From NCBI RefSeq assembly GCF_963259705.1, contig NC_081844.1:23793715-23857714 (forward strand): DNA of 64,000 bases, read 5' to 3'. This document shows, in pieces, positions 52,835 to 64,000 of the stretch. Made by a program: the position numbers and the translations under genes. The first letter of the stretch is position 1, and the number at the start of each line of letters is the position of its first letter. Below the pieces are notes generated by a model that had not been told where the DNA came from, did no database searches, and saw only the letters and a program-made list of their open reading frames with translations. The DNA is from Myotis daubentonii. Taxonomy: Eukaryota > Chordata > Mammalia > Chiroptera > Vespertilionidae.

Positions 52835-55800
52835 TATTTTCTTTATTGTTTTTTTGACTCAACAATTTTTTAAAACTTTTTTTCTGAAACGTTCTTGTTG
52901 TTATGAGCCTTTTGTTTTGTTCTCGTTAAATGCACTCGACCCAAAATTGGTTTGGCATATCGAAAAGGAGACCAAGGAGGGACTGGGGGCATGGAGGAGG
53001 GGAGGCCCGAATAGACAGAGAAATTGAGAGAAGAGGAACATAGAGACAGCAAAAAAAAAAATGGAAAGAGGTGGAGACACAGTAAGGAAGGCAAGGGAAA
53101 CAAAAAAAAAAAAACACACCCACAAAACAAAACCACCCCAGATAAAAATTAACAAGATTGAGAAGCAAATGAATTCAAGGAAGGAAATAGGAGAGGAAAC
53201 CAAGACCCTTTCTTCTCTATACTGTCCCAGCTGGGGTGGGGGAGTCAAGGCACCAGGTCTGGTTGGGGTGCGGGGATGGACACCTGGGCTCTGGGTGTTT
53301 TGCACTGTGCTGCAGTGGTGTGCAGCCCCACCAGGGGGCCCTGCCACACAGCTTTGAGGCCTAGGAATTCACCTTGGTGAACCTGGCTGGAATGGGAACC
53401 AAGGGACCCACTTACCCTCTCTCCCCTTGATTGTCCGTGTCTGGAGATAAAAGGAGGGCTGGGCAGGGAGAGGATGGAGGACTCCTTGCATGCCTCCAGT
53501 TCCCCTGGAAACTCTCTCACCCTGCTAACTTTTCCAGTCCTCTTGGTGTCAGGCCAACTCCTCCATTTACCTGTGTCGCCTGCCAGCTCTTTGCAGACCT
53601 CTAATTGCCCCTCTTGAAACCAAGGCAGGCCACAGAGCTGGTTCCCATCCTCCTCACAGAGCCATCTGGACGAGATCATCCCCCCTCTTACTTCTCTGGG
53701 TCCAGACTCACCCATGGTCTTCTGGTGAACAGGGTTAAGCCTCCCTGCCAGGAGAAGCTAGAGATGGAACCCAACACTGCCTTCTCCCCACACGTGTACT
53801 CCCACACAGGACAAACCACCATCTTTGGTCTGACCCCTTCTCCCCTGACGGGGACAAGCCAGCCTCAGCTCCCCAGAAGGGAGGGGCTTTCTAGCAGCAA
53901 AAAGGGCCCCTCCAGCCACCTACCTGTCCCTTTTCTCTAGTTTCTCCCTAGAGCCCTTCCCCTTTAACCCAAAAAGTTCATGGTAGCAGCAGACTGAGAC
54001 CCAAAGATGTTTGAAAACTCATGGCACTTGTGAGAAAAGAGGAAGGGGCAAAAAAGACAAGGAGGGGGTCAGAGCAGAGGTGGAGAGCCACCCCTGAGGA
54101 AATGGCAATTATGGGGCTGTGTTAGTGTGGCAATGGGACTATGCTACCCCCAGAGTGTGTGTGTGTGTGTGTGTGTGTGTTCTGGAGGGCCAGGGTGACA
54201 GGCTAGAGAGGGGACCAGAAGAGGTACTCAGGAGACATTCCAAGCCTGACACTTCTTTAGGGCCTACAGGTTTAGGGTTGAGCCCCCAGAACATGGGTGT
54301 CCTGACTGGAGGCCCTGGTATCTTGCTTTGCCTCCTCTGTTGGAGGGTGTAGGGTAGGGAAGGTGATATTTCACCTTTGCGCCCTATACCACCCCCACTC
54401 CCACCCAAACAAGACCACCTCATCATTCCTGGTCCTCCCTCCTCAGTCACATCAAACCCCGCTGTCCTCATTTTCCTCCCCCATCAACCTCTCTAGGCAG
54501 GAAATCAGCCGCTCATCCCCAGCCCAGAGTTCCAGAAGCAATGTACAAGAGGCAGGAACTCAAAGGGACAGCACAGCCATCTTGGCAAAAGCATCTTTGG
54601 GTGTGAGGGGTGCCTCCCCTGGGCCAGTGGGGAGGGAAGGGGTAGACAGGTCCCCAGTCCTGGGGCAGGCAGTGAGGTACACGCCCCAGGAGGGCTGACT
54701 GATGCCAGGGTCAGGCGGAGCAGGGAGGGAGGCAACAGAAATAGGTGCCTGGAAGGAAACAGGTTCTTTGTTTCGCTGTTGCTTCTAGATTTTTTCTGTC
54801 TCTGGATGGTAAAAAGCTGCTCTGGTGGCCGCCCACCTGGCTGGGGATGCACACGTACACGGAGAAGTCCAGGCGGCCAAGGCCCAGCGGTGTAGCTCTG
54901 CTCCGGAGAAAGCCCGGGCCGGCTGGGCCGCAGGCTCCTGGTGGCTTCAAGTGATGAGATTTTCTTTTTTTTTTTGTCTTTTCCATTTCTTTGAAATATT
55001 TACAGCAATGGGAGAGGAGGAAAGAGGAAGGGAAAGAGGGCCCCTAGGGAAAGATCCAAACCCAGGACCCACTCCCCAGGGAGATCCAGACCCAAAATCT
55101 GCTCCCCAGATCGCCAAGCCCACAGGATTGGAACTGCCCAAATATGGCCACCCCTGTGGGCTGGGGGCCCTTCAGGGAGTTGTGCTTCATCAGGAGTCAC
55201 CCCAAGGGAGGGGGTCAGTGGGTGCACTTGAGGAGGGCAAAGGGGACAGGTTTGCTGGGGAGGCAGGGACTAAGAGCAGAGGGAAGGAGCTTCAGAGAAA
55301 ATTCAACCTTTACACCACCAGCCACAAATGCCCATTCCTCTTGCCCTGGGGCTTATCTCCTGGGCCAGAGGCCCCAGTCTCCAGGGAGCAGGGACTGTAG
55401 TGCAGGAGGAACCTGTCCATCTGTCCTTCTGCCCCCACTGCTCCCTCCTGGGGCAGCCCAGCATTTCTGACTACAGAAAGAGGTGCAGATTGAGAAGTTC
55501 CATCTAGCAAGGCCTTTGGTCCAGGGACACCAAAGCCCTCATCTCTCTCCAGCAGATAGGAAGAGCAGCGGGGAGGGGGAAGTCAAGAGTGAGATGTACC
55601 CTTCCAATTTCTCCTTCCTTATTCCCCTTGGGACCTCTGGGTTCCTCCTCATGGCACTTCCCCCAAAGTAAGCTGGTGCGTGTGGCTGGTGGGAAACCCT
55701 GTCTGTGAACCCTGCACCTCAGGTCCCCACAGCAGGGCCCCCAAGAGGCCTCGAGGGCCCTCAGACCAGGGATGCCTGGAGAGTGGCCCACCAGCCACTG

Positions 55801-55886
55801 CCTCCTTCAGTCTCCCTATCCCCTCAGAGCCCTACTCAGGGTTCCCTCCCTGGCCTGGGCTACCAGCCCCCGGTCCATGAGGTCCC
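52835..55886 (-). other. ADGRL1 3' UTR (putative, ~3 kb)
   Basis: No coding sequence follows the ADGRL1 TGA stop. The first good minus-strand AATAAA in the expected range is at 52842-52847, giving a 3-kb UTR, in keeping with the long UTR of this gene in other mammals. It contains a GT microsatellite at about 54155-54180 and A-rich runs near 53050 and 53105. The exact 3' end is inferred. Confidence 0.5.
54155..54180. repeat. (GT)13 microsatellite
   Basis: Uninterrupted GT dinucleotides lie inside the putative ADGRL1 3' UTR. Confidence 0.88.

Positions 55887-64000
<8,114 letters not shown>

Noticed and set aside
54825..55400. 191-codon plus-strand ORF
   Set aside because: It lies antisense in the putative ADGRL1 3' UTR. 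No recognisable domain or splice sites.

Overview
The window is nuclear DNA from a placental mammal, almost certainly a vesper bat (Vespertilionidae). Genes are intron-rich with GT-AG splice sites and CpG-island promoters. The bat call rests on the interspersed repeats: many tRNA-derived Ves SINEs, HeliBat-type Helitrons (5' TC, 3' hairpin plus CTAG), several hAT MITEs with intact 8-bp target duplications including SPIN and OposCharlie1-like copies, and a TTAA-flanked piggyBac-like MITE. Gene order matches human chromosome 19p13.12.

Layout. All five recognised protein-coding genes lie on the minus strand. C19orf67 (CDS 1314-4260, six exons, 358 aa) is complete. SAMD1 (6777-9069, five exons, 536 aa) is complete. 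PRKACA (11622-27934, ten exons, 351 aa) is complete and has an alternative first coding exon for the sperm-type C-alpha-2 isoform at 24483-24504. ASF1B (30843-37983, four exons, 202 aa) is complete. The 3' part of ADGRL1/latrophilin-1 (55887-64000, sixteen coding exons, C-terminal 902 residues) runs off the right edge. Exon boundaries were read from splice sites, and the reading phase closes across every junction.

Between genes: 1-1213 is a GC-rich promoter-like region with a possible plus-strand exon. 4261-6214 holds the C19orf67 promoter and four Ves SINEs. 28500-29900 carries old repeats (MIR, MER20). 38740-52840 is a roughly 14-kb repeat-rich interval with no supported protein gene. Putative 3' UTRs end at AATAAA/ATTAAA-type signals near 6230, 10327, 29927 and 52842.

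Function. The genes are not an operon or a pathway. PRKACA is the PKA catalytic subunit. SAMD1 is a chromatin reader of unmethylated CpG DNA. ASF1B is a replication-linked H3-H4 chaperone whose promoter has seven CCAAT boxes. ADGRL1 is an adhesion GPCR. C19orf67 is uncharacterised. I found no convincing undescribed multi-gene system. The most distinctive material is the layered DNA-transposon record (nested piggyBac in hAT, SPIN in Ves, HeliBat in L1), a long hairpin in an ADGRL1 intron, a degenerate tandem array beside the sperm-specific PRKACA exon, and a possible unannotated plus-strand exon at the left edge.
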